Positions 43,315-51,494 of a stretch of 64,000 bases of DNA are shown here, one piece after another. Source of the stretch: Nocardioides luteus (lineage in GTDB: Bacteria; Actinomycetota; Actinomycetes; Propionibacteriales; Nocardioidaceae); the NCBI RefSeq assembly GCF_015752315.1, contig NZ_JADOVJ010000001.1:5324501-5388500 (forward strand). Direction: 5' to 3'. Below the pieces are notes generated by a model. The model was not told the origin of the DNA. It saw only the letters and a list, made by a program, of their open reading frames with translations, and searched no databases. The translations under genes and the position numbers were made by a program. Position 1 is the first letter of the stretch. Each line of letters begins with the position of its first letter.

Positions 43315-43998
43315 ATGCCCGACCAGGAGACGACCGCGGACCTCGGGTTCGCCCGCGTCGACCTCGACCGTGAGCGGCGCACGGGTGACCCGGAGGTCGT
43401 GTACGCCGACGGCAAGACCCCCGAGCAGGTCGTCGCGATCTTGGCCCGGCTGCACCGTGCGCACCCCACGCGCGCCGTCCTGGCCACCCGGGTCTCCGCC
43501 GAGGCAGCCGCCCTCGTCGCCGCCGAGCTGCCCTCGGCGACCCACGACGCCGAGGCCCGGGCGATCACGCTCGGGCCGCTGCCGACCCAGCAGGGCCGGG
43601 TCTGCGTCGTGGCCGCCGGCACCTCCGACGGGCCGGTCGCGGCCGAGGCGGCACTGACCGCCCGGGTCCACGGCGCCGGCGTCGAGCGGATCACCGATGT
43701 GGGTGTCGCCGGGATCCACCGCCTGATGGCCGTACGCGACCGGCTCGACGACGCCGACTGCCTGATCGTCGTCGCCGGGATGGAGGGTGCGTTGCCCTCC
43801 GTGGTCGGCGGGCTGGTCGGGGTGCCGATGATCGGGGTGCCGACGTCCGTCGGCTACGGCGCCTCCTTCGGCGGGCTGGCCGCGCTGCTGGCGATGCTCA
43901 ACTCGTGTGCTCCCGGCGTGACCGTGGTCAACATCGACAACGGCTACGGTGCCGGGGTCGCGGCGGCAAGGATCGCCAGGCGGGCTCGGGCTCGATGA
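43315..43998 (+). CDS. larB: Nickel-pincer cofactor synthesis protein LarB
   Basis: 227 residues. Carboxylates and hydrolyses nicotinic acid adenine dinucleotide in the first step of nickel-pincer nucleotide synthesis. Features: ADLGFARVDLDRERRTGDPE, VVYADGKTPEQVVAIL, then the PurE-like domain with VVAAGTSDGPVAAEAALTAR, DCLIVVAGMEGALPSVVGGL and GVPTSVGYGASFGGLAALLA. The start is ATG at 43315, two bases after pheA; its stop overlaps the larC start (ATGA). Confidence 0.95.
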   Translation: MPDQETTADLGFARVDLDRERRTGDPEVVYADGKTPEQVVAILARLHRAHPTRAVLATRVSAEAAALVAAELPSATHDAEARAITLGPLPTQQGRVCVVAAGTSDGPVAAEAALTARVHGAGVERITDVGVAGIHRLMAVRDRLDDADCLIVVAGMEGALPSVVGGLVGVPMIGVPTSVGYGASFGGLAALLAMLNSCAPGVTVVNIDNGYGAGVAAARIARRARAR

Positions 43999-45185
43999 GC
44001 ATCGTCTGGGTCGACGCCTCCTCCGGGGCGTCGGGCGACATGCTGCTCGGCGCGCTCGTCGACGCCGGGGTGCCGCTGTCCGCGATCGCCTCCGCGGTGG
44101 ATGCAGTGGCTCCCGAGCCGGTGGATCTCGCCGCTGAACAGGTGAGACGTGGCGCCCTGGCCGCGACCCGGTGCCATGTCTCGATCGCGGACTCGACCCA
44201 CCACCGCACCTGGACCGACGTCCGGGAGCTGCTCGTCGGCGCCCCGCTGGACGGCGCGGTGCGCGACCCGGCGCTGCGGGTCTTCGAGCGCCTCGCCGTC
44301 GCCGAAGGGGCCGTCCACGGGATCTCCCCCGAGGAGGTCCACTTCCACGAGGTCGGGGCGCTGGACGCGATCGCCGACGTGGTCGGGGTCTGTGCCGGTT
44401 TCGTGCACCTGGGTGCCACCGACGTCGTGGTCTCCCCGGTCGCGGTCGGGTCGGGCTCGGTCCGGGCCGCTCACGGGACCCTGTCGGTGCCGCCGCCGGC
44501 CGTGGCACGGCTGCTCACCGGCGTACCTTCCTTCGCGGGGCCTCCCGGGCACCCGCCGATGGAGATGTGCACGCCGACCGGGGCCGCCCTGCTCACCACC
44601 CTCGCCACCTCGTGGGGCGATCAGCCGCCGATGGTGACCGGCGCCGTCGGGGTCGGGGCCGGGGGCAGGGATCCCGACGGCTGGTCGAACGCGATCCGGC
44701 TGCTGGTCGGGGAGGCGGCTGAGACGCCGGCGGCAGATCGTGCGGCCGCCGAGCTCGTCATCGAGGCGAACATCGACGATCTGGAGGGCCGACTGATCCC
44801 GGGCGCGCTCGACGCACTCCTCGCCGCCGGGGCTCACGACGCCTGGGTCACGCCGATCCTGATGAAGAAGGGCCGCCCCGCCTACACGCTCCACGCTCTC
44901 ACCCGTCCCGACGCCGCCGAGGCGGTCCGGAGGGTGTTCTTCCAGGAGACCTCGACGATCGGCGTACGCGAGCACGAGGTGGTCAAGCACGCCCTGCCCC
45001 GCGAGATCCTGACCGTGACCGTCGACGGACACCCGATCGCCGTCAAGGCCGCCCGCCTCGACGGCGAGATCGTCAACCTGCAGCCCGAGTGGGACGACGT
45101 CGCCCGTGTCGCCGCCGCGCTCAACCGCCCCGCGATCGATGTCCTGGCGGCGGCCAAGGCGCTGGCGGTTCGTCTAGGTATGTAG
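43995..45185 (+). CDS. larC: Nickel insertion protein LarC
   Basis: 396 residues. Inserts nickel into the pyridinium bis-thiocarboxylate cofactor. SIVWVDASSGASGDMLLGAL and VPLSAIASAVDAVA begin it; EEVHFHEVGALDAIADVVGV is the family's His-rich site; MEMCTPTGAALLTTLA, VIEANIDDLEGRLIPGALDA and TPILMKKGRPAYTLHAL follow. The gene is a single unbroken frame; in some Firmicutes LarC is made by frameshifting. ATG at 43995 overlaps the larB stop. No larE or larA follows: the next gene is a transporter. Confidence 0.95.
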   Translation: MSIVWVDASSGASGDMLLGALVDAGVPLSAIASAVDAVAPEPVDLAAEQVRRGALAATRCHVSIADSTHHRTWTDVRELLVGAPLDGAVRDPALRVFERLAVAEGAVHGISPEEVHFHEVGALDAIADVVGVCAGFVHLGATDVVVSPVAVGSGSVRAAHGTLSVPPPAVARLLTGVPSFAGPPGHPPMEMCTPTGAALLTTLATSWGDQPPMVTGAVGVGAGGRDPDGWSNAIRLLVGEAAETPAADRAAAELVIEANIDDLEGRLIPGALDALLAAGAHDAWVTPILMKKGRPAYTLHALTRPDAAEAVRRVFFQETSTIGVREHEVVKHALPREILTVTVDGHPIAVKAARLDGEIVNLQPEWDDVARVAAALNRPAIDVLAAAKALAVRLGM

Positions 45186-45247
45186 CCGAGCATCCGCATC
45201 CCTCGTGGAGTTCCACCAGGGGAGCGACTGTTCGCCTGCATACCTAG
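45174..45247. other. 74-nt imperfect palindrome spanning the larC stop
   Basis: The left half (45174-45210) and the complement of the right half (45211-45247) agree at about three quarters of positions. The ends CTAGGTATG/CATACCTAG match perfectly, as do the central GTGGA/TCCAC. RNA from either strand would fold as a long bulged hairpin. Possible roles are terminator, processing site or 5' structure for the transporter gene. Confidence 0.5.
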
Positions 45248-45284
45248 CTGAACATCCCGCCCCGCCGAATGCGAGCATGACCCC

Positions 45285-45887
45285 GTGGACATCACCGTCA
45301 TCGCGCTGGCCTTCGCCGCGATCTTCGTCGTCGAGCTGCCGGACAAGACGTTCCTGGCGACGCTGGTGCTGTCGACGAAGTACCGGCCGATCTTCGTCTG
45401 GCTCGGCGTGGGCGCCGCGTTCGCGATCCAGACGCTCATCGCCGTGGCCATCGGCGGCGTGGCGACACTCCTGCCGACCAGCCTGATCCACATCGTCGCC
45501 GCCCTGCTCTTCCTCGGCGGCGCGGTGCTCCTGCTCGTCGAGGGACGCCGCCACCACGGCACCGCGAGCGAGGAGGACGGCAGCGAGTTCGCCGAGAAGG
45601 CGAAGGACGTACGCGGCTTCCGCCAGGTCCTGGCCAGCTTCATGGTCCTCTTCGCGGCCGAGTGGGGCGACCTCTCCCAGCTGCTGAGCGTCTCGCTGGT
45701 GGCCCGCTACCACGAGCCGGTCTCGGTCTTCATCGGCTCCTGGGCGGCACTGCTGACGGTGTCGGGGCTCGCGGTGCTGCTGGGACGTACGCTGCTCCGG
45801 TTCATCAAGCTGCACGTCCTGCACTACGTCGGAGCTCTCGTATGCCTCGTCCTGGGCATCCTGACGCTGGTCGAGGTGTTCGCCTGA
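45285..45887 (+). CDS. TMEM165/GDT1 family cation exporter (UPF0016)
   Basis: 200 residues in two homologous halves with about six helices. Each half carries the E-X-G-D-(K/R)-(S/T)-like motif: FVVELPDKTFLATLV in the first and FAAEWGDLSQLLSVSL in the second; in the first half Pro takes the Gly position. Bacterial members export manganese, and eukaryotic ones move manganese or calcium. The GTG at 45285 follows a 99-base leader that contains most of a long imperfect palindrome. It is followed by arcA with its own -10 box. Confidence 0.9.
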   Translation: MDITVIALAFAAIFVVELPDKTFLATLVLSTKYRPIFVWLGVGAAFAIQTLIAVAIGGVATLLPTSLIHIVAALLFLGGAVLLLVEGRRHHGTASEEDGSEFAEKAKDVRGFRQVLASFMVLFAAEWGDLSQLLSVSLVARYHEPVSVFIGSWAALLTVSGLAVLLGRTLLRFIKLHVLHYVGALVCLVLGILTLVEVFA

Positions 45888-45899
45888 GCGACCGTCGCC

Positions 45900-45905
45900 T
45901 AGGCT
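45900..45905 (+). promoter_or_regulatory. -10 box for leaderless arcA
   Basis: TAGGCT lies six bases before the arcA ATG at 45912 with no ribosome binding site between, the same arrangement as at pheA. Confidence 0.45.
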
Positions 45906-45911
45906 GCCGAC

Positions 45912-47111
45912 ATGGTTGAACTTGGCGCCGACAGCGAGGTCGGACGGCTGCGTACGGTAATGCTCCACCGACCCGGTAGGGAGCTGACCCGGCTGACGCC
46001 GCGCAACAACGACAAGCTGCTCTTCGACGGCATTCCGTGGGTGAAGCGGGCACAGGACGAGCACGACGCCTTCGCGGCCGCGCTGCGGGATCGCGACGTC
46101 GAGGTGCTCTACCTGACCGACCTGCTCACCGAGACCCTCGAGGTGCCCGAGGCCCGCAAGCTGGCACTCGACAACGTCCTGGGCTCGCTCACCCTGGGCG
46201 ACACCCTCCGCGACTACCTGAGCGGCGCCCTCGCCGACGCGGGTCCGGCCGAGCTGACCGACCACCTGACCGCGGGCATCCGCAACGACGAGGTGCGCGG
46301 CGGCCACGGCCTGGTCACCAGCCTCCTCGTCCACGACGACTTCCTGATCGACCCGCTCCCCAACCTGCTCTTCACCCGCGACTCGTCGGTGTGGATCCGC
46401 GACCGCGCGACCGTCACGAGCCTGGCGATGCCGGCCCGCAAGCGCGAGACCGCACTGACCGAGCTGATCTACCAGTTCCACCCGCGGTTCCGGTCCAGCC
46501 CCCGGCTGCACGGCTCCCACCTCGAGCACGTCGAGGGTGGCGACGTGCTCCTGCTCGCGCCCGGCGTCGTCGCCGTCGGTGTCGGCGAGCGTACGACCCC
46601 TGCCGGCGCCGAGCGGCTGGCGCGCCAGGTCTTCGCCGAGGACCTCGCTCACACCGTGCTCGCCGTGCCGATCGCGCAGGAGCGCGCGACGATGCACCTC
46701 GACACGATCGCCACGCTGGTGAACACCGACAAGATGGTCATCTACCCCAACGCGGTCGACTCGCTGGTGGCGTACGCCGTGACGCCGTCGGGCGAGTCCG
46801 ACCAGGTGGACATCGCCGCTCCGCGTCCGTTCCTCGAGGTCGCGGCCGAGGCGATGGGCATCGACAAGCTCCACCACGTCGACACCGGGCTCGACCCGGT
46901 CGCCGCCGAGCGCGAGCAGTGGGACGACGGCAACAACACCCTGGCCCTGGCGCCGGGCGTGGTCGTCGGCTACGAGCGCAACACCCAGACCAACGAGGCG
47001 CTGGAGGCCGCCGGTATCGAGGTCATTGCGATCGCCGGCTCCGAGCTGGGCTCCGGCCGGGGTGGTCCGCGATGCATGAGCTGCCCGATCGCCCGGGACC
47101 CGCTGGGATAA
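45912..47111 (+). CDS. arcA: Arginine deiminase
   Basis: 399 residues. Hydrolyses arginine to citrulline and ammonia. The guanidino-modifying fold shows [35 protein letters not shown] with a catalytic Asp, [20 protein letters not shown] with Glu and Asp, [13 protein letters not shown] with the catalytic His, and [18 protein letters not shown] with the nucleophilic Cys. No ornithine carbamoyltransferase or carbamate kinase gene is adjacent, so it may serve arginine breakdown or ammonia production without the full ATP-forming pathway. ATG at 45912, probably leaderless. Confidence 0.96.
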   Translation: MVELGADSEVGRLRTVMLHRPGRELTRLTPRNNDKLLFDGIPWVKRAQDEHDAFAAALRDRDVEVLYLTDLLTETLEVPEARKLALDNVLGSLTLGDTLRDYLSGALADAGPAELTDHLTAGIRNDEVRGGHGLVTSLLVHDDFLIDPLPNLLFTRDSSVWIRDRATVTSLAMPARKRETALTELIYQFHPRFRSSPRLHGSHLEHVEGGDVLLLAPGVVAVGVGERTTPAGAERLARQVFAEDLAHTVLAVPIAQERATMHLDTIATLVNTDKMVIYPNAVDSLVAYAVTPSGESDQVDIAAPRPFLEVAAEAMGIDKLHHVDTGLDPVAAEREQWDDGNNTLALAPGVVVGYERNTQTNEALEAAGIEVIAIAGSELGSGRGGPRCMSCPIARDPLG

Positions 47112-47173
47112 CTCGCCAGTAGGAAAGTCGTTGTCCTTGTGACCGTCCCCACAGCCGACCGAAGGAAAACCTC

Positions 47174-47545
47174 GTGACCGAGTCGTTCTTCTCCATGTTC
47201 ACGCCCAAGGAGATCGCGCACATCAGCGCCACCGGCACCCGCGTGCATCTGCCGGAGGGCTGGTCGCCGATCTGGGAGGACACCCCGCCGGACAAGGCCT
47301 ACATCATCCTCGACGGCACCGTCTCGGTCCGCCGGGACAAGGAGGAGATCGCCCAGTGCGGTCCCGGTGACATCATCGGTGAGGCGGCGATCATGCGGGG
47401 GTCGCTGCGGACGGCCTCCATCGTCGCCCTCACGCCGCTCGACCTGATCCACCTCAGCGCCGACAAGCTGCAGCAGCTCTCCGTGGAGATGCCGTCGTTC
47501 GCGAGGGCGCTGGACAAGGTCGCCAAGGACAGGTTCGGCTCCTGA
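47174..47545 (+). CDS. Free-standing cyclic-nucleotide-binding domain protein
   Basis: About 123 residues, a lone CNB domain with no DNA-binding domain or membrane segment. ESFFSMFTPKEIAHISATGT starts it. The beta roll has KAYIILDGTVSVRRDKEEIA and GPGDIIGEAAIMRGSLRTAS. The last is the phosphate-binding cassette region: Glu (GEAA) and Arg (SLRTAS) are in the positions that bind cyclic nucleotide, so it could be functional. It ends in a short helix. A nucleotidyl cyclase gene follows directly, with possible CTGA coupling, so sensor and enzyme are made together. GTG at 47174 with AAGGAAAA upstream. Confidence 0.88.
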   Translation: MTESFFSMFTPKEIAHISATGTRVHLPEGWSPIWEDTPPDKAYIILDGTVSVRRDKEEIAQCGPGDIIGEAAIMRGSLRTASIVALTPLDLIHLSADKLQQLSVEMPSFARALDKVAKDRFGS

Positions 47546-47625
47546 CGCTCGACGACCAGACCGACGAGGGCCTCGACCACGGCCGCAGCCGTGAGGCCGA
47601 CATCGAGCTGGCCGAGGCGCTGGCC

Positions 47626-48564
47626 GTGGTCGAGTCCTTCGTCCTCGGACAGACGCCCACACTGACCCGCGCCGACGTCGCGGGCGCGGTCGGCGTGCCC
47701 ATGGAGGTCGCCGAGGACCTCTGGCACCACCTCGGCTTCCCGCACGCGGGCGACGACGAGATAGCGTTCACCGAGGCCGATGTCGAGGCGCTGCGGATGA
47801 CGCAGGAGCTCGTACGTCTCGGGGTGCTCAGCGAGGACCGGCAGGCCGCTCTCGTGCGGACCTGGGGGCGCTCCTACGCGCGCCTGGCCGAGTGGCAGAC
47901 GTCGCTGCTCGCCGAGGTCGCCCGCGAGCGGGGTGGCGACGAGGTCGAGGACCTGGTCGCGCTGAGCGCGCAGGTGCTCCCGCTGGTCGAGTCGCTGCAG
48001 GACTACGTCTGGCGCCGCCACCTGGTCAGCGCGGCCCGCCGGATGCTCACCGTCGCGGACGCGTCCGCGGTGCCGCTGGCGGTCGGGTTCCTCGACATCG
48101 TCGGCTACACCGCCCGCTCCAAGCGGCTCAGCGACAAGGAGCTCGTCGACTGGGTCGAGGAGTTCGAGGACACCTGCTCCGACGTCGTCGTCGAGCACGG
48201 CGGCCGGGTGATCAAGTATCTCGGCGACGGGGTGTTCTTCACCTTCGAGGACGTCCCCTCCGCCGCCCGGACGGCGCTCGAGCTGGCCGCGCTGGGCGAA
48301 GACCGCGACAGCGCGTTTCCCCACGTCAGAGCCGGGATCTCCTACGGCGACGTGGTGCTCAGGCTCGGCGACGTCTTCGGCCCCACGGTCAACATCGCCG
48401 CCCGCCTCACGACCGTCGCACGGCCCTCGTCGGTGGTCATCGACGAGCACGCGGCGGCCGCGCTCGAGGGCGTCGACGGCTTCCAGGTCGAGAAGATGCG
48501 GCGGGCGAGCGTGAAGGGCTACTCCCGCCTGCAGGCGTTCCGGCTGCGATCCACATCGGATTGA
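47626..48564 (+). CDS. Class III adenylate/guanylate cyclase with N-terminal regulatory domain
   Basis: At least 312 residues. An N-terminal helical domain (VAEDLWHHLGFPHAGDDEIA and on) resembles the actinobacterial adenylate cyclase regulatory domain. The cyclase domain has VGFLDIVGYTARSKRLS with the first metal Asp, GRVIKYLGDGVFFTFED with the base-contacting Lys and second Asp, and GDVFGPTVNIAARL with transition-state Asn and Arg; all catalytic residues are present. The open frame extends to a CTG at 47542 that overlaps the CNB gene's stop (CTGA), but no ATG, GTG or TTG lies between there and 47626. The true start is therefore unsure, and the conserved helix seems to begin upstream of 47626. 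Confidence 0.85.
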   Translation: MVESFVLGQTPTLTRADVAGAVGVPMEVAEDLWHHLGFPHAGDDEIAFTEADVEALRMTQELVRLGVLSEDRQAALVRTWGRSYARLAEWQTSLLAEVARERGGDEVEDLVALSAQVLPLVESLQDYVWRRHLVSAARRMLTVADASAVPLAVGFLDIVGYTARSKRLSDKELVDWVEEFEDTCSDVVVEHGGRVIKYLGDGVFFTFEDVPSAARTALELAALGEDRDSAFPHVRAGISYGDVVLRLGDVFGPTVNIAARLTTVARPSSVVIDEHAAAALEGVDGFQVEKMRRASVKGYSRLQAFRLRSTSD

Positions 48565-48646
48565 ACCCGCCCGACTGAACCGGGCCAGAAAAGTCGGGCC
48601 CGGAGGGGTGCTCCCGAGCCAGGCTTGACGGCGAAAGGAGGACCAC

Positions 48647-49519
48647 ATGATCGGCACGCTCAACACCCTGGTCGACCTGGTCGAGGCCGAGCTCGACGAC
48701 GGGCTCACCGGCGAGGTGGACGTGGCTCGGGTCGCTCGCGACCACGGCACCACCGAGTACCACCTACGCCGGATGTTCTCGGCGCTCGCCGGGATGCCGC
48801 TGTCCGAGTACGTCCGCCGCCGGCGGATGACCCTGGCCGCGGCCGACCTCGTCGCCGGTGCCCCCGACCTCCTCGAGGTCGCGGTGCACTACGGCTACGG
48901 CTCGACCGAGGCGTTCGGGCGCGCGTTCCGTGCGGTGCACGGCTCGGCTCCCGCCGACGTACGCCGGTCCGGTGGTCCGCTACGCACACAACCCACGCTC
49001 AGGTTCCGCCTGAGCGTCGAAGGGAGCACCCCGATGGACGTCACCATCAACGACATGCCCGAGCTGCGCCTGGTCGGCCACGCCGCCAAGGTCCCGCTGA
49101 TCTACGAGGGCGTGAATCCGCACATCCAGGCACACATCGCCTCGCTCGAGCCCTCGGAGCACGTCCGGCTCAAGGAGCTCAACGACACCGACCCGCGCGG
49201 CATCCTCGCGGTCACCGACTCCCCGTCGCCCGATGCACCGGAGGGGACGATGATCACGTACCTGCACGGGGTCGCGGTCACGCCGTCGGCCTCGGTGCCG
49301 GAGGAGCTGGATGCCATCACCGTGCCGGCCGGCTCCTGGGCGGTCTTCGCCGCCAGCGGCCCGCACCCGGAGACGCTGCAGCGTCTCTGGGCCGCGACCG
49401 CGACCGACTGGTTCCCGTCGAACCCGTGGCGGCTCCGCCCCGGACCGTCGGTCCTCCGCTACCTCGAGCTCACCGAGACGTACGCCTCGTGCGAGCTGTG
49501 GTTGCCGGTCGAGCGGTGA
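48647..49519 (+). CDS. AraC-type regulator fused to a GyrI-like effector domain
   Basis: 290 residues. The N-terminal ~105 residues hold the AraC double helix-turn-helix: VARVARDHGTTEYHLRRMFS and LEVAVHYGYGSTEAFGRAFR with AVHGSAPADVRR. The remaining part is GyrI-like: MDVTINDMPELRLVGHAAKV, MITYLHGVAVTPSASVPEEL, and a VPAGSWAVFAASGPHPETL stretch. This is the Rob/BmrR-like plan in which the C-terminal domain binds a hydrophobic drug or metabolite. AAGGAGG lies six bases before the ATG at 48647. It stands alone and is followed by an inverted-repeat element; its target genes are not obvious. Confidence 0.92.
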   Translation: MIGTLNTLVDLVEAELDDGLTGEVDVARVARDHGTTEYHLRRMFSALAGMPLSEYVRRRRMTLAAADLVAGAPDLLEVAVHYGYGSTEAFGRAFRAVHGSAPADVRRSGGPLRTQPTLRFRLSVEGSTPMDVTINDMPELRLVGHAAKVPLIYEGVNPHIQAHIASLEPSEHVRLKELNDTDPRGILAVTDSPSPDAPEGTMITYLHGVAVTPSASVPEELDAITVPAGSWAVFAASGPHPETLQRLWAATATDWFPSNPWRLRPGPSVLRYLELTETYASCELWLPVER

Positions 49520-49522
49520 CCA

Positions 49523-49666
49523 CGCTGGTCGAGCCGGATTCGTGAGGAACGAACGAATCCGTGTCGAGACCAACACGGTCCCGTCGAGCGCGTCAGGACT
49601 GTGTTGGTCTCGACACGCCTCCGCCTAGCGGCTCCGAGGTCTGAACGAAGTGGCCTTCGACCAGCG
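49523..49666. repeat. 144-bp inverted-repeat extragenic element
   Basis: The ends CGCTGGTCGA (49523-49532) and TCGACCAGCG (49657-49666) are exact complements. Inside, GTGTCGAGACCAACAC at 49561-49576 is perfectly inverted at 49601-49616, and GGATTCG/CGAATCC at 49537 and 49554 form a smaller hairpin. This looks like two facing copies of a REP-like element of the kind dispersed in Nocardioides-type genomes. It lies between the convergent araC-like and SEC-C genes. Confidence 0.75.
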
Positions 49667-49670
49667 AGGG

Positions 49671-50609
49671 TCAGCGAATGGTGACCTGCCGGTTCGCGAG
49701 CCCGGCGCGGGCCGAGCGGACCTCGGGGGTGATCTCGGAGTCGTCGGCGAGAGCCTCGTCGAGCAGCTTCTTGAACGCCACCGCCGGCTCCTCGAGCGCC
49801 TCGGCACCGGTGCCGACCGGCAGGTCCCAGACGGGGGCGAGCAGGCCGTGGGCGCGGAACATGCCGACGAAACGGGCGTCGGGGACGATCACGTCGTCGC
49901 CGGCCACGTGCAGCCGCGCGAGCGCGGTGAGCAGGGCGTCCTCGGGCTCGGGCATGACCCAGCGCAGGTGCTCCTTGGAGCCCACCGAGGTCCAGTACGC
50001 AGCCTCGACCGAGGTCAGCCGCTCGGTCGGCAGCACCGACTCGTTGGCGTGCTCGAGGGCGTGCTCGAAGTCGCCCTTGTGCTCGACGTCGGCGAGCCAC
50101 CAGTCGAAGCCCTCGTGGACGGTGACGTCCAGGGACGAGTTGGTGACGATGTCCTGGAGCCGCGGGCCCTCGCCCGGCGCGGAGGTGAGGCCGAAGATGC
50201 CGGACTCGCCGGCGGCGCGGCTCTCCAGAGCCTGGAGCAGCGCCGCGGCGACGTCACGCGACACGTCGCCGTAGTTGTGCTGCACCTGCAGCCCGGCCCA
50301 GACCTCGCCCGAGTCGCGCGACATCGCCGGCGCGGCGCCCGGCAGCAGGGTGCCGAGCGTGACCGGGGTCGACTCGTAGCCCTTCACCTGCAGCGACACC
50401 GTCGCCGAGGGCACCAGCTCGCGCAGCGCGACCAGGTCGCACTCGCCGGGCAGGCCCTCGAAGGGGCGCCCCACGAACGCGCCGCCGGCGGCACCGTGGC
50501 ACGCCTTGTAACGCTTGCCGGACCCGCACGGGCACGCCGCGCGCGGGTTGGGACCGTCCGTCGGGGCCGCAGCCGCCTGACGGTTCTTGACTCGGGACTT
50601 CTTGGCCAC
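49671..50609 (-). CDS. DUF5926 family protein with N-terminal SEC-C zinc motif
   Basis: 312 residues. After a basic start (AKKSRVKNRQAAAA) comes the SEC-C metal motif CPCGSGKRYKACHG, as in SecA tails and related cytosolic proteins. The remaining ~270 residues match the actinobacterial DUF5926 pattern (VALRELVPSATVSLQVKGYE, FDWWLADVEHKGDFEHALEH, PDARFVGMFRAHGLLAPVWD). Function is not known; a ribosome- or chaperone-linked role is a guess from the SEC-C motif. It lies nine bases after the glycerophosphodiesterase gene on the same strand, so they form an operon. Confidence 0.88.
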   Translation of the reverse strand: MAKKSRVKNRQAAAAPTDGPNPRAACPCGSGKRYKACHGAAGGAFVGRPFEGLPGECDLVALRELVPSATVSLQVKGYESTPVTLGTLLPGAAPAMSRDSGEVWAGLQVQHNYGDVSRDVAAALLQALESRAAGESGIFGLTSAPGEGPRLQDIVTNSSLDVTVHEGFDWWLADVEHKGDFEHALEHANESVLPTERLTSVEAAYWTSVGSKEHLRWVMPEPEDALLTALARLHVAGDDVIVPDARFVGMFRAHGLLAPVWDLPVGTGAEALEEPAVAFKKLLDEALADDSEITPEVRSARAGLANRQVTIR

Positions 50610-50618
50610 GTCCGAACC

Positions 50619-51389
50619 CTAACGGCCGAGCAGCTCCAACATGAACCCCGGACGATCCGTGATGACCGCGTTGACCCCGAGGTCGAGGCAGAGCTTGAGC
50701 TGCTCCTCGGTGTTGACGGTGTAGACGTGGAGGTTGCGGCCCTTCGACGCGAGCCGCCGGGCGAGCTTGGGGTGGGCGGTGAGCATCTCGATCCCGGCGC
50801 CGAGCCACCAGTCCTCGCCGATCGCGTGTCGCAGGAGCGACCAGTTGGCGGCACGGTCGATGAGCTGGACCAGAGGTACGCCGGGGGCCAGCCGCTCCAC
50901 CCGCTGCAGCGCCGTGAAGGAGAAGCTCATCACCCGCACCGGGCTGCCCGGACCCGCCCAGCCGAAGTCGTTGAGCACGTCGACCAGCCGCCCCTCGGTC
51001 AGCCCGCCGTAGCGCGTCGGGTGCTTGGTCTCGATCGCCATCTCGACGTGCCGGGGATAGTCCCGCACGACCCGCAGCAGCCGGTGCAGCGTGAGCACGC
51101 CCCGCATGTCCCGGTCCGGCGGCTCGTCCTCACCCTCCCAGAACCCGTTCTTCCAGGCCGCGAAGTCGATCGCCTGCAGCTCGGCGAGGGTCATCTCCGA
51201 GACGAGCCCACGCGCGCCGATCCGGCGCAGGTGCCGGTCGTGGACGCAGACGAGGTGACCGTCCATCGTCAGGCGCACGTCGCACTCCAAGGCGTCAGCA
51301 CCCGCATCCAGGGCTGCGACGTACGCAGCCAGGGTGTGCTCCGCGATCTCATGACTGGCGCCGCGATGCGCGACCACCTGGGGCCTCAT
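50619..51389 (-). CDS. Glycerophosphodiester phosphodiesterase family protein
   Basis: About 256 residues. The GDPD fold is clear: QVVAHRGASHEIAEHTLAAY with the catalytic HRG, ALECDVRLTMDGHLVCVHDR with E, D and H, ETKHP, and NLHVYTVNTEEQLKLCLDLG then GVNAVITDRPG at the end. It splits glycerophosphodiesters to glycerol-3-phosphate and alcohol. No signal peptide, so it should be cytoplasmic. The ATG at 51387-51389 starts right before the HRG strand; an ATG at 51407 would add six residues. It leads the two-gene operon with the SEC-C protein. Confidence 0.9.
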   Translation of the reverse strand: MRPQVVAHRGASHEIAEHTLAAYVAALDAGADALECDVRLTMDGHLVCVHDRHLRRIGARGLVSEMTLAELQAIDFAAWKNGFWEGEDEPPDRDMRGVLTLHRLLRVVRDYPRHVEMAIETKHPTRYGGLTEGRLVDVLNDFGWAGPGSPVRVMSFSFTALQRVERLAPGVPLVQLIDRAANWSLLRHAIGEDWWLGAGIEMLTAHPKLARRLASKGRNLHVYTVNTEEQLKLCLDLGVNAVITDRPGFMLELLGR

Positions 51390-51494
51390 GAGGAGATTGT
51401 GGGCCATCCGGCAAGCCCCGTCGCGCGACACGAGCGAGATGTAACCAAGGTCGCGATCAGTGGTCACATCCGCTCGTGCCCGCAGCGGAACTGC

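Noticed and set aside
45177..45284. yybP-ykoY manganese riboswitch before the GDT1 gene
   Set aside because: GGGGAG is present, but the other conserved loops of that riboswitch are not recognisable; the fold seen is a single long imperfect hairpin.
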